Counted from the stretch's first letter, positions 1 through 6,382 are shown. The stretch is 6,692 bases of DNA from Coriobacteriales bacterium (GCA_031267175.1 JAIRZP010000109.1:1-6692), one strand, 5' to 3'. Program-made: numbers and translations. The notes: generated from the letters alone by a model not told the origin.

Positions 1-599
1 TCGATGCGATCGATCTCTCCGTAGGTAAGGCCGCTCTGCACGGCGGTTTTGGTAGAGGTGCCAATGACCTCCGGAGGCGTGGTGATGTCGATGCGTGGCA
101 GACGGGCAGCGGCGGCAAAGAGCGCGTCAGCGGAGGTAGTGAGCCCCGGCGCGATGATGCCTCCCACAAAAGCTCCGCTTCTGTCGATTACCTCGATATT
201 GGTAGCGGTGCCAAAGTCCACGACGATAACCGGCGAGCCATACAGTGCGATGGCGGCGACGGCATCGGCTATCCTGTCCGCGCCAATCTCCTCCGGGTTC
301 TCGTAGCCGTAAGAAAAGCCAACCGAAGTCTCATAGCTCAACAACAGGGGCTCCGAGTCGCTGAGCTCACGCGCAGCCTGGGTCCAGCTACTGGAGAGTG
401 ACGGCACCACCTAGGCAATGGCCACGTGCTGGATGCTGAGAGGCTCCCGACTCGCTGCCAGGAGTGCTCGCAGACAGGCCAAAAGCTCATCGGCCGTGTC
501 GGTGGCACGGGTTGAGAGGCGCCAACTCTCCGCGAGCTCCGCGCCTTGATAGACCCCCAGATGGGTCTGGGTATTGCCAACATCTGCAACCAACAGCAT
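1..599 (-). pseudogene. coaX: Type III pantothenate kinase, interrupted by an in-frame amber codon and cut by the window edge
   Basis: CoaX phosphorylates pantothenate, the first committed step of coenzyme A synthesis, in the cytoplasm. The N-terminus MLLVADVGNTQTHLGVY carries the DxGNT phosphate motif. After 62 codons the frame meets TAG at 411-413, then continues without another stop to position 1 with every expected CoaX motif: VVPSL directly after the stop, GADR (pantothenate binding), VVDFGTATNIEVID (second phosphate motif) and GGIIAPG. The motifs on both sides lie in the same frame, so the lesion is a point stop and not a frameshift. The family usually has Ser before VVP (SSVVP-type), so TCG to TAG is the simplest origin. 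The ATG at 597-599 is chosen because GGGAGG lies 5 nt upstream and the protein begins right at DVGNT; an upstream in-frame ATG at 665 would add 22 repeat-encoded residues. It is divergent from the response regulator. It could be a pseudogene, a sequencing error or a suppressed gene. Family identity is very sure; functional status is not. Confidence 0.88.
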
Positions 600-603
600 A
601 ACG

Positions 604-610
604 ACCTCCC
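604..610 (-). promoter_or_regulatory. Shine-Dalgarno site of coaX
   Basis: On the minus strand the site reads GGGAGGT and ends 4 nt before the ATG at 599. It decides the start in favour of this ATG over the in-frame ATG at 665, and shows that the initiation region of the interrupted coaX is still well preserved. Confidence 0.75.
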
Positions 611-620
611 ACAACACTCC

Positions 621-653
621 AACAAAGCGGCAACGAACAAAGCGGCAACGAAC
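621..653. repeat. 15-bp perfect tandem duplication with partial third copy
   Basis: The unit AACAAAGCGGCAACG occupies 621-635 and is repeated exactly at 636-650; the next three bases (651-653) begin a third copy. It lies between the coaX Shine-Dalgarno and the candidate promoter of the response regulator, in untranslated DNA. The unit length is a multiple of three, so it leaves open frames (RFVRC-type repeats in a minus-strand extension of coaX) that are probably not translated. Replication slippage is the simplest origin; a pair of regulator sites is possible. Confidence 0.85.
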
Positions 654-684
654 GAATCTGACCAACCATTGTAACGCAGCCGCG

Positions 685-693
685 TGGTATCAT
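685..693 (+). promoter_or_regulatory. Candidate extended -10 promoter of the response regulator operon
   Basis: TG at 685-686, one spacer base, then TATCAT at 688-693 (5 of 6 to TATAAT) gives an extended -10 element about 43 nt before the regulator start. No good -35 is seen at the usual spacing; TTGTAA at 669-674 is only 13 bp away. Extended -10 promoters can work with a poor -35. Assigned by pattern only. Confidence 0.4.
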
Positions 694-715
694 GGTTACG
701 ACCGAAGAAGGTTAC
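694..715 (+). promoter_or_regulatory. Two GGTTAC hexamers at the presumed transcription start, candidate operator
   Basis: GGTTAC occurs at 694-699, directly after the candidate -10, and again at 710-715, giving a 16-bp period. A GTAAC (the reverse complement of GTTAC) lies upstream at 671-675, and AACCAT (664-669) pairs with ATGGTT (692-697) as an inverted repeat around the -10. The location would suit autoregulation by the response regulator encoded just downstream. This is inference; no binding evidence can be read from the sequence. Confidence 0.25.
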
Positions 716-735
716 TATCGTTGAAGGGAGACCAC

Positions 736-1446
736 ATGACTGACACTCCAGCCCATATTCTCGTTGTTGACGACGAGCCTTCCATAACCGAGTTTGTCAG
801 CTACAATCTGCGCAAAGAAGGCTACGAAGTGAGCATAGCCGCCGACGGCGCCTCGGCTTTGGATCTTATCAATTCCCAACACTTTGACCTGGTTATCATG
901 GACGTGATGCTGCCCAATATGGACGGCTACGAGGTGGTGCGCCGCATACGCGCGAACTACACCATGCCCGTGCTGTTTCTCAGCGCCCGCGATACCGAGC
1001 TTGACAAGGTCGTTGGTCTGGAGATAGGCGGCGACGACTATCTGGCCAAGCCCTTTGGAGTGCGGGAGCTTATCGCCCGTGCCAAGGCCCTGCTCCGACG
1101 CTCGGCAAGCCAGGAAAACGGTGGCCTCGGCGATGACTTTGACGAGGTCATCGAGGTCAGCGGCATCAAGCTGGATGAGGGAACCCACATCGCTGTGAGC
1201 GACAAAGGCCCCATTGAACTGACGCCCCGCGAGTTTGAACTGCTGGCGGCCTTGATGCGTCACGCCGGCAAGGTGCTCTCCCGCGACCAGCTTCTCCATG
1301 ATGCCTGGGGATGGGAATACCTGGTAGAAACCAAGACGGTGGATACGCACGTCAAGCGTCTGCGCGATAAACTCGAGGCGGCCAAGGTTGATCCAGGGCT
1401 GATAGAGACCGTCCGCGGCTATGGGTACAGGTTCAAAGTGCTCTGA
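736..1446 (+). CDS. OmpR/PhoB-family DNA-binding response regulator
   Basis: This cytoplasmic transcription factor (236 aa, typical length) is activated by phosphorylation. The receiver domain spans about residues 7-121: acidic pair D12/D13 in VVDDEP, phosphoacceptor D56 in LVIMDVMLPNMDG, switch Ser83 in FLSAR and K105 in LAKPF. After a linker of about 20 residues rich in Gly, Asp and Glu, the winged-helix DNA-binding domain covers about 140-236, with ELTPREFELL, the recognition region VDTHVKRLRDKL and the C-terminal ETVRGYGYRF hallmark. The start at 736 is chosen because AAGGGAG lies 5 nt upstream and the protein begins just before the receiver; longer in-frame starts would translate the intergenic repeat. 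It is the first gene of the apparent operon, followed after 23 nt by its presumed kinase. It resembles PhoP/RegX3/WalR-type regulators, but the regulon cannot be assigned, so no symbol is given. Confidence 0.95.
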   Translation: MTDTPAHILVVDDEPSITEFVSYNLRKEGYEVSIAADGASALDLINSQHFDLVIMDVMLPNMDGYEVVRRIRANYTMPVLFLSARDTELDKVVGLEIGGDDYLAKPFGVRELIARAKALLRRSASQENGGLGDDFDEVIEVSGIKLDEGTHIAVSDKGPIELTPREFELLAALMRHAGKVLSRDQLLHDAWGWEYLVETKTVDTHVKRLRDKLEAAKVDPGLIETVRGYGYRFKVL

Positions 1447-1459
1447 TCATCGTATCGCT

Positions 1460-1464
1460 GGGAG
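1460..1464 (+). promoter_or_regulatory. Shine-Dalgarno site supporting the TTG start of the histidine kinase
   Basis: GGGAG ends 5 nt before TTG at 1470-1472. The next in-frame ATG is codon 19, inside the first membrane helix, so this site argues for the TTG start. Confidence 0.65.
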
Positions 1465-1469
1465 CCCGC

Positions 1470-2519
1470 TTGCATTACAAAACACTGAGGATACTGCTGG
1501 CCTTTATCTCCGCGACTTTTGCCATGCTGGTCTGTCTGGGCATCGCCGCGTTGGACTTTGCCCAGGTCAGCGACCAGATATGGGTACTCGTCTTTGTGTT
1601 GCCATTGGGCCTTCTGGCCTTTATCTGCGCCTACGCCACCACGGGCTTTTATCTGGGCCCGCTGGGCAAGGTCATGCTGAGGGTCAAACAGCTTGCAGAC
1701 GGTAGGCTCTCCGTGCAGTTCATGGATGAGAGAATGCTCCGTGCGCCGCTGGGCGTGCAGGAGCTGGCTGTGGAGCTGGACTCGGTGGCTGCCCGCATGC
1801 GCACTCAGGTGTCCGAGGCAGCCGCAGAAAGCAAACGCCAGAATCAGTTTGTGAGCGATGTCTCGCACGAGCTACGCACGCCGCTCACGGCTATCCGCGG
1901 TGCCGCTGAGACGATGATGGACGAGGACATCTCCTATGAGGACCGCCGCCGCTTCTGTGAGAGCATTGTGCGAGAAAGCGAGCGGCTCACCCGCCTGGCC
2001 AACGAGCTGCTCACCCTCCAGCGCATCGACGGTAGGGGAGAGATAGTGCTCGAACGTGTCAACCTGCATCAGGTGGTGGAACAGGCAGCCACGCTGCTCG
2101 CGCCACTCCTGGAAGAACGCAGGGTCCAACTCACGGTTAACGGAGAGGCCCCCGATGTCCTCGGCGACACCGACCGCCTGCAGCAGGTCACCGTCAATCT
2201 CATCGAGAATGCCAGCCGTTTTACCAATCCCGAGCATGGGCATATCTGGGTGGAACTCTCCGGCATCAAGGGGCACAGTATCATTGCCGTAAGGGATAAT
2301 GGCAAGGGCTTTGGCGATGTGGACCCGGCACGCCTCTTTGACCGCTTCTATCGGGGCGACGCGAGCCGCGCACGTACCACGGGTGGCACAGGTCTGGGCC
2401 TCACCATTGTCAAGGCCATAGTAGCGTCCCATGAGGGAACGGTCGAAGCGGTAAACTTGCCGGATGGCGGCGCTTGTTTTATTGTTGCAATACCGTCCCT
2501 GCCACCCCGTTCGGAGTAA
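1470..2519 (+). CDS. Membrane sensor histidine kinase, partner of the preceding response regulator
   Basis: This 349-aa kinase autophosphorylates on histidine and should pass phosphate to the adjacent regulator. Two membrane helices lie at about residues 8-30 and 38-60, joined by only about seven residues (AQVSDQ), so there is almost no extracytoplasmic domain. A HAMP-like linker follows (about 60-115), then DHp with the H-box VSHELRTPLT (H133), N-box NLIENASRF (N243, N247), G1 DNGKGF (D276), F-box LFDRFYR and G2 GGTGLGLTIV (305-314). All catalytic motifs are intact, and no PAS domain is seen. It resembles PhoR-like class I kinases, but the short loop suggests sensing within the membrane or through an accessory protein. 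It starts with TTG 23 nt after the regulator and ends in TAA, 1 nt before the next gene. The signal sensed is unknown. Confidence 0.94.
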   Translation: MHYKTLRILLAFISATFAMLVCLGIAALDFAQVSDQIWVLVFVLPLGLLAFICAYATTGFYLGPLGKVMLRVKQLADGRLSVQFMDERMLRAPLGVQELAVELDSVAARMRTQVSEAAAESKRQNQFVSDVSHELRTPLTAIRGAAETMMDEDISYEDRRRFCESIVRESERLTRLANELLTLQRIDGRGEIVLERVNLHQVVEQAATLLAPLLEERRVQLTVNGEAPDVLGDTDRLQQVTVNLIENASRFTNPEHGHIWVELSGIKGHSIIAVRDNGKGFGDVDPARLFDRFYRGDASRARTTGGTGLGLTIVKAIVASHEGTVEAVNLPDGGACFIVAIPSLPPRSE

Positions 2520-2520
2520 C

Positions 2521-3477
2521 ATGCCTGCCTTGCTCTCACATCACCTTTTTGGCCGCGCGCTTCTGGCTCGCGAGAATAATCGGGCCTTTCTGACCCGCGA
2601 TGCCCGCGATGCCTTCCTCTTGGGCAATCAGGGGCCCGACCCGCTTTTCTACGCCGTGCGCACGCCGTATCTCATAGGCATCACCAACCTGGGTATGCGC
2701 ATGCATCACGAGCATATCAAGGAGTATCTTGGTATCTGGCGCGACATGCTCGACCGCCTCCAGATCAAAGACCACGTGCACGAGGTCCTCCGTGCCTATG
2801 TCTACGGATTTATCTGTCACTACGACCTGGACCGAGCGGTGCACCCCCTGGTGTACGCGTTTGAGGAGGCAATCTGCTCCGCGGGCGTAGAAGGCCTCGG
2901 ACCGCGTGACCACTCCTTTGTGCATGGGCAGATAGAGGCCGACCTGGATGTCTATGAGCTCTATCGTCTCACAGGCCGTACGGTTGAGGAGTACCATATT
3001 CCCAAGCAGGTTCTGTATGCGAGCGACGCGGTGCTTTCGAGTATCGACACGCTGTACGGGGCCGCCGCCCGCGTCTTTGGCATCGCGGTGCCGCGCGCTG
3101 TTCTTACCCGTAGCGTCAAGGATATGCGCATGACGGTGCGCCTGCTCTATTCTCCCAGCGGCATCAAGCGCGGGCTTCTGGGCAGGGCGGAGCGTCTCCT
3201 GCGACCGCACAGCCTGTTGCAGGCCATGAGCCACCGTGTGGATGCGCACACGGATGTCTGGTATGCCAATGAGAGCAGAGAGCCGTGGCTGCACCCTGAG
3301 ACGCGTGACGAGAGCCGTCAGTCGTTCAACGAGCTGTTTGACGCCACGCTGGACACGGCGGTAGCCGATATGCGGCTTTTCAGAGAGGGTGCGCCGATAG
3401 CGGAGATAATCCAGGGCCTGGATTTTTCCGGCAACACGGCGCGTGAGAAGGCCTACCATAGGGAGGCAAAGCGCTGA
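2521..3477 (+). CDS. Zinc-dependent phospholipase C-like protein (PF00882-type), cytoplasmic
   Basis: This 318-aa protein resembles the zinc-dependent phospholipase C family, whose members use a cluster of metal ions to hydrolyse phosphodiesters. The N-terminus MPALLSHHLFG matches the family opening, where His contributes to metal binding. Other candidate ligands are D40 in GNQGPDPLF, H62/H63 in MHHEH, the GFICHYDLDRAVHP block (H100, D104, H108) and H135/E139/D143 in HGQIEADLD. No signal peptide or membrane helix is seen, unlike secreted clostridial phospholipases, so it is probably cytoplasmic and its substrate is unknown. The C-terminal third (about 200-318) is Arg-rich and not recognised. 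The start is ATG 1 nt after the kinase stop, with GGAG 4 nt upstream; an ATG at 2464 would add 19 residues overlapping the kinase and is less likely. It ends in a TGATG overlap with the next gene. Family call from motifs; function inferred. Confidence 0.78.
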   Translation: MPALLSHHLFGRALLARENNRAFLTRDARDAFLLGNQGPDPLFYAVRTPYLIGITNLGMRMHHEHIKEYLGIWRDMLDRLQIKDHVHEVLRAYVYGFICHYDLDRAVHPLVYAFEEAICSAGVEGLGPRDHSFVHGQIEADLDVYELYRLTGRTVEEYHIPKQVLYASDAVLSSIDTLYGAAARVFGIAVPRAVLTRSVKDMRMTVRLLYSPSGIKRGLLGRAERLLRPHSLLQAMSHRVDAHTDVWYANESREPWLHPETRDESRQSFNELFDATLDTAVADMRLFREGAPIAEIIQGLDFSGNTAREKAYHREAKR

Positions 3478-4964
3478 TGCCCCCTCACTCTTCACCTTCT
3501 TCTGTTCCTGCTTCACCTCCGTCCGCCTCTTCCGAGCCCGAGCGCCAGAGCGCTGCCGATACACGTATTACCCCGGACGAGGACCGTTTCAAGCGGCGTT
3601 TCAAGCGGGTATTGCTCAAAACCAATGCGCCCCGCATGCTTGCTTTGTGCATAACGTTTGTGGTGTTTCAGGCGGCGATGCTTGTGCTGGGCATGCTGGG
3701 CGTGCTTGCTCCCCCGGGCCTTGAGGCGGGCACGTATGGGCTTGACAACGGTTCCCGAGTTGCCCTTGAGGGCATCGCGCTTGCTGCGGGCGTGGTCTAT
3801 GCCCTGCTCTTTGCTGCGGTCGTCCTGGGGTTCTTCCGCCGGCCACAGACACAGAACCTGCTTGTGCAAACCGGCCTGGTGGTTCTCAGCTGCCTGCAAC
3901 TCGCCCTCTTCTTTGTGGCGCTTTCCGGCGGACATCCTCTGTTCTACTATGTAGTATACGTACTGATGCTGGGCGTGCTCCCTGTTCTGCCGCGTGTGCA
4001 AGGCACCGCGTATCTCTGCGTATTCTCGGCCCTGTGCCTGCTTCTGTTCCTGCTGGTTGCCCCGCCTGCCCCTGCCACCTATAGTGCGTCCTGGACAGCG
4101 CAGGCCTGTATCGCGCTCATGGCGTTTTTGGCGGGCCTGGCTGCCTCCTGGCTGAGCTTGGGCCTTGCAAGGGCCAAAGCCCTCATGCAAATGCAGCTCA
4201 AGCAACAGGAGCGGGAGCGGGAGGCCCTCATAGAGGACAGCATCGCCTGGTATAAGGAAAAGGCCCGCACCGCAGAAGCCGCCAACCTCGCCAAGACGCG
4301 TTTTCTCACGCGGGCAAGCCATGAGCTGCGCACCTCCATGAACACTATCTCTGGCATGGTGTTTTTGGCAGAGAAGTCCGAGAACGCGGCAAGCAGGCAG
4401 GAGAGCCTCGACTCCATAGATGAAGCGTCGCAGAAGCTGAGTGGCATCGTCAATAGCTTCATCGACACGGTCAAGACTGAGCTGGATCTGGTAGGGGACG
4501 ACCTCGATCAGCAATTTGCCCTCATGAGTTCCGATGCGGCACGGCCCAAACGGAGGGGCGGGCACGTTACAGCGCCGGATCTCAGCGGGTTCACTATCCT
4601 GATTGTCGAGGACATAGAGACCAACCGCCTGGTGCTGAGAGAGTACCTCAAAGACACGCAGGCCCTCATAGAGGAGGCTCCAAACGGCAGGGTGGCCGTA
4701 GAGATGTTTGCCGCCTCCGCCGAAAACCACTACTCCTTCGTTTTCATGGATCTGTTGATGCCAGAGATGAACGGCCACGATGCCACCCGTGCCATCCGCA
4801 AGATGGAGCGCGCCGATGCCCTGAGTGTTCCCATTGTCGCGGTGAGTGCCAATGCCTTTACCGAGGACGTTGAGGCCTCTCTGGCGGCAGGCATGGATGC
4901 CCATCTGGCCAAACCGGTAGAGCGGGCCACCATCTTCCGCACCCTGATTGAGAGGCTGACATGA
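3477..4964 (+). CDS. Six-helix membrane hybrid sensor protein with DHp and receiver domains but no ATPase domain
   Basis: In this 495-aa protein, residues 1-30 are Ser/Pro-rich and a basic stretch (39-53) precedes six predicted membrane helices at about 55-77, 100-120, 128-150, 155-172, 178-197 and 207-231; charged loops fit both ends in the cytoplasm. A helical, probably coiled-coil segment (232-275) leads to the H-box ASHELRTSMNTISGM (H282, with Ser where Pro is usual). A complete receiver domain follows at about 372-495: E378/D379, phosphoacceptor D425 in FMDLLMPEMNG, S458 and K479 in LAKPV. Only about 143 residues separate H282 from D425, and no N, G1, F or G2 box is present, so the HATPase_c domain expected between them is absent. 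The frame is continuous. Start ATG overlaps the previous TGA; GGGAGG lies 10 nt upstream. The stop overlaps purB. It could be a phosphorelay intermediate, phosphate sink, heterodimer partner or decayed kinase. Confidence 0.9.
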   Translation: MPPHSSPSSVPASPPSASSEPERQSAADTRITPDEDRFKRRFKRVLLKTNAPRMLALCITFVVFQAAMLVLGMLGVLAPPGLEAGTYGLDNGSRVALEGIALAAGVVYALLFAAVVLGFFRRPQTQNLLVQTGLVVLSCLQLALFFVALSGGHPLFYYVVYVLMLGVLPVLPRVQGTAYLCVFSALCLLLFLLVAPPAPATYSASWTAQACIALMAFLAGLAASWLSLGLARAKALMQMQLKQQEREREALIEDSIAWYKEKARTAEAANLAKTRFLTRASHELRTSMNTISGMVFLAEKSENAASRQESLDSIDEASQKLSGIVNSFIDTVKTELDLVGDDLDQQFALMSSDAARPKRRGGHVTAPDLSGFTILIVEDIETNRLVLREYLKDTQALIEEAPNGRVAVEMFAASAENHYSFVFMDLLMPEMNGHDATRAIRKMERADALSVPIVAVSANAFTEDVEASLAAGMDAHLAKPVERATIFRTLIERLT

Positions 4965-6307
4965 TTGCACGGTATTCCCGCCCCCAGATGTCCCACATCT
5001 TTTCGCTCGAAAACAAATACGCGCTGTGGCAGGAGATAGAAGTGCTGGCGGTGGAGGCCTTTGCAGAACTGGGTGCTGTGTCCCGTGAAGAAGCGGCGTG
5101 GATACGAGCCCACGCCAACTTTGATGTGGCGGCAATTGCCGAGATTGAGGCCACGACCAACCATGATGTCATCGCGTTTCTGACGAACCTGGGACAGTAT
5201 GTGGATGCGGACGTGCCCGCCGACCAGCCCAAGCCCTCGCGTTGGGTGCATTACGGCATGACGTCTTCTGACCTGGGAGATACCGCGCTGTGCTGCCAGA
5301 TAGTGCAGGCATTCGATTTGATACTGGCAGCAGTACGCACGCTGGGCCAGAGCTGCAAACGCAGGGCCCTTGAAGAGAAGGATACCCTGTGCGTGGGCCG
5401 TACTCACGGAGTCCACGCTGAGCCGATGACCTTTGGCATGAAGTTTGGGGCCTGGGCCTGGGCCTTGAAGCGCGCCGAACAGCGACTCCTGGATGCCCGT
5501 GCCCAGAGCGCGGCGCGCGGTGCCCTCAGTGGTGCCGTCGGTTCCTACTCAAGTATAGACCCGGCGGTGGAGGCCTATGTCTGCGAGCATCTGGGACTCA
5601 CGCCCGACCCGCTCTCCACCCAGGTCATCGCGCGCGATAACCACGCGCACCTTGCCGCTGCCCTGGCCGGTTGCGCCGCTACGCTGGAGCAGATTGCCAC
5701 GGAGATCCGCGCGTTACAGAAGACCGATACGCTCGAGGCCGAGGAGCCCTTTGTCGAGGGACAGAAAGGCTCGAGCGCCATGCCGCATAAGCGCAATCCC
5801 ATTACCTGTGAGCGTGTGTGCGGCCTCGCGCGTGTCATCAAGGCCAATACGCAGGTGGCGCTCGACAACGTGGCGCTGTGGCACGAGCGCGATATTTCCC
5901 ATTCCTCTGCCGAGCGGGTGGCCCTGGCGGATTCCTTTATCGCACTGGATTACATCCTCGCTAAGACGCAGTGGATTATCGACGGGCTGGTACTGTACCC
6001 GGCCAACATGTTGGCCAACCTTGAGCGTACGCGCGGGCTCATCTATTCCAGCAAGGTCCTGCTCGCCCTGGTAGATGCCGGCATGACGCGCGAGGCGGCG
6101 TATACCCTCGTGCAACGCACGGCCATGGAGGTGTGGAGCGAGATCCAGCAGGCCCAGCCAGGCCCCGGCTTTCGTGAGCGCCTGGAGGCCGACCCGGAGG
6201 TCGCGGCACGGCTGAACACTGCAACCCTCGCCGCAATCTTTGACCCCTGGGGCTTTCTCGGCAAGGTGCACGTACTCTTTGAGCGCCTGGAAGACCTGGA
6301 GTTCTGA
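4961..6307 (+). CDS. purB: Adenylosuccinate lyase
   Basis: PurB cleaves adenylosuccinate to AMP and fumarate, and SAICAR to AICAR and fumarate, serving both the AMP branch and the eighth step of IMP synthesis; it acts as a cytoplasmic homotetramer. The 448-aa length is usual. It begins MIARYSRPQM, a close match to the family opening, and carries TTNHDV (H68), HYGMTSSDLGDTA (97-109), GRTHGVHAEPMTFG (general acid/base H149) and the superfamily signature GSSAMPHKRNP (270-280) with the catalytic Ser loop, followed by ISHSSAERV (312-320). All active-site blocks are intact. The start ATG at 4961 overlaps the preceding stop as ATGA, and GAGAGG lies 5 nt upstream, implying translational coupling to the hybrid sensor gene. 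It is the last gene of the apparent operon and is not next to other pur genes here. Confidence 0.97.
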   Translation: MIARYSRPQMSHIFSLENKYALWQEIEVLAVEAFAELGAVSREEAAWIRAHANFDVAAIAEIEATTNHDVIAFLTNLGQYVDADVPADQPKPSRWVHYGMTSSDLGDTALCCQIVQAFDLILAAVRTLGQSCKRRALEEKDTLCVGRTHGVHAEPMTFGMKFGAWAWALKRAEQRLLDARAQSAARGALSGAVGSYSSIDPAVEAYVCEHLGLTPDPLSTQVIARDNHAHLAAALAGCAATLEQIATEIRALQKTDTLEAEEPFVEGQKGSSAMPHKRNPITCERVCGLARVIKANTQVALDNVALWHERDISHSSAERVALADSFIALDYILAKTQWIIDGLVLYPANMLANLERTRGLIYSSKVLLALVDAGMTREAAYTLVQRTAMEVWSEIQQAQPGPGFRERLEADPEVAARLNTATLAAIFDPWGFLGKVHVLFERLEDLEF

Positions 6308-6315
6308 GCGGGGTT

Positions 6316-6343
6316 CCCCGGCGGACATCACGCTCCGCAGGGG
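6316..6343 (+). terminator. GC-rich imperfect hairpin after purB, possible weak terminator
   Basis: CCCC (6316-6319) and GCGGA (6321-6325) pair with TCCGC (6334-6338) and GGGG (6340-6343), giving a nine-pair stem with one G-A mismatch and an 8-nt loop, starting 8 nt after the purB stop. A competing short palindrome GGGGTTCCCC lies at 6310-6319. No T-run follows, so it does not meet the usual intrinsic terminator pattern; it may slow polymerase or protect the mRNA end. Confidence 0.3.
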
Positions 6344-6363
6344 CCTCGACATTGGCCTCGACA
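6342..6363. repeat. 10-bp perfect direct repeat with 2-bp spacer
   Basis: GGCCTCGACA at 6342-6351 and again at 6354-6363, separated by TT, gives a period of 12 bp (close to one helical turn). It lies just upstream of the candidate promoter of the following secreted-protein gene, where an activator would bind. The first copy overlaps the last two bases of the hairpin. Regulatory use is inference. Confidence 0.6.
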
Positions 6364-6382
6364 GGCAAAAGCGCATCAAACC

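Noticed and set aside
411..413. Pyrrolysine or other programmed amber recoding in coaX
   Set aside because: Pantothenate kinases are not known to carry pyrrolysine, the position normally holds Ser, and no recoding element or tRNA is visible here; a mutation or read error is simpler, so recoding is kept only as a check.
621..653. CRISPR array
   Set aside because: Repeat units are only 15 bp and directly adjacent without spacers, with just over two copies.
574..735. N-terminal extension of the response regulator to an ATG at 574
   Set aside because: It would translate the intergenic 15-bp repeat and the candidate promoter into a low-complexity Thr/Arg/Asn tail; AAGGGAG 5 nt before the ATG at 736 gives a receiver domain of normal length.
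2536..3564. A 342-codon minus-strand open frame opposite the phospholipase C-like gene
   Set aside because: Antisense shadow of a gene with recognisable metal-binding motifs; no convincing start site or protein family features of its own.
4485..4580. Frameshift hiding a HATPase_c domain between the DHp and receiver of the hybrid sensor
   Set aside because: The frame runs unbroken from DHp to receiver and there is not enough DNA between the two for the domain in any frame.
3513..5135. A 540-codon open frame on the minus strand across the hybrid sensor and purB
   Set aside because: It is antisense to two genes with clear family motifs, its translation is compositionally odd (rich in His, Gln, Arg) and shows no known motif; long antisense frames are common in GC-rich DNA.
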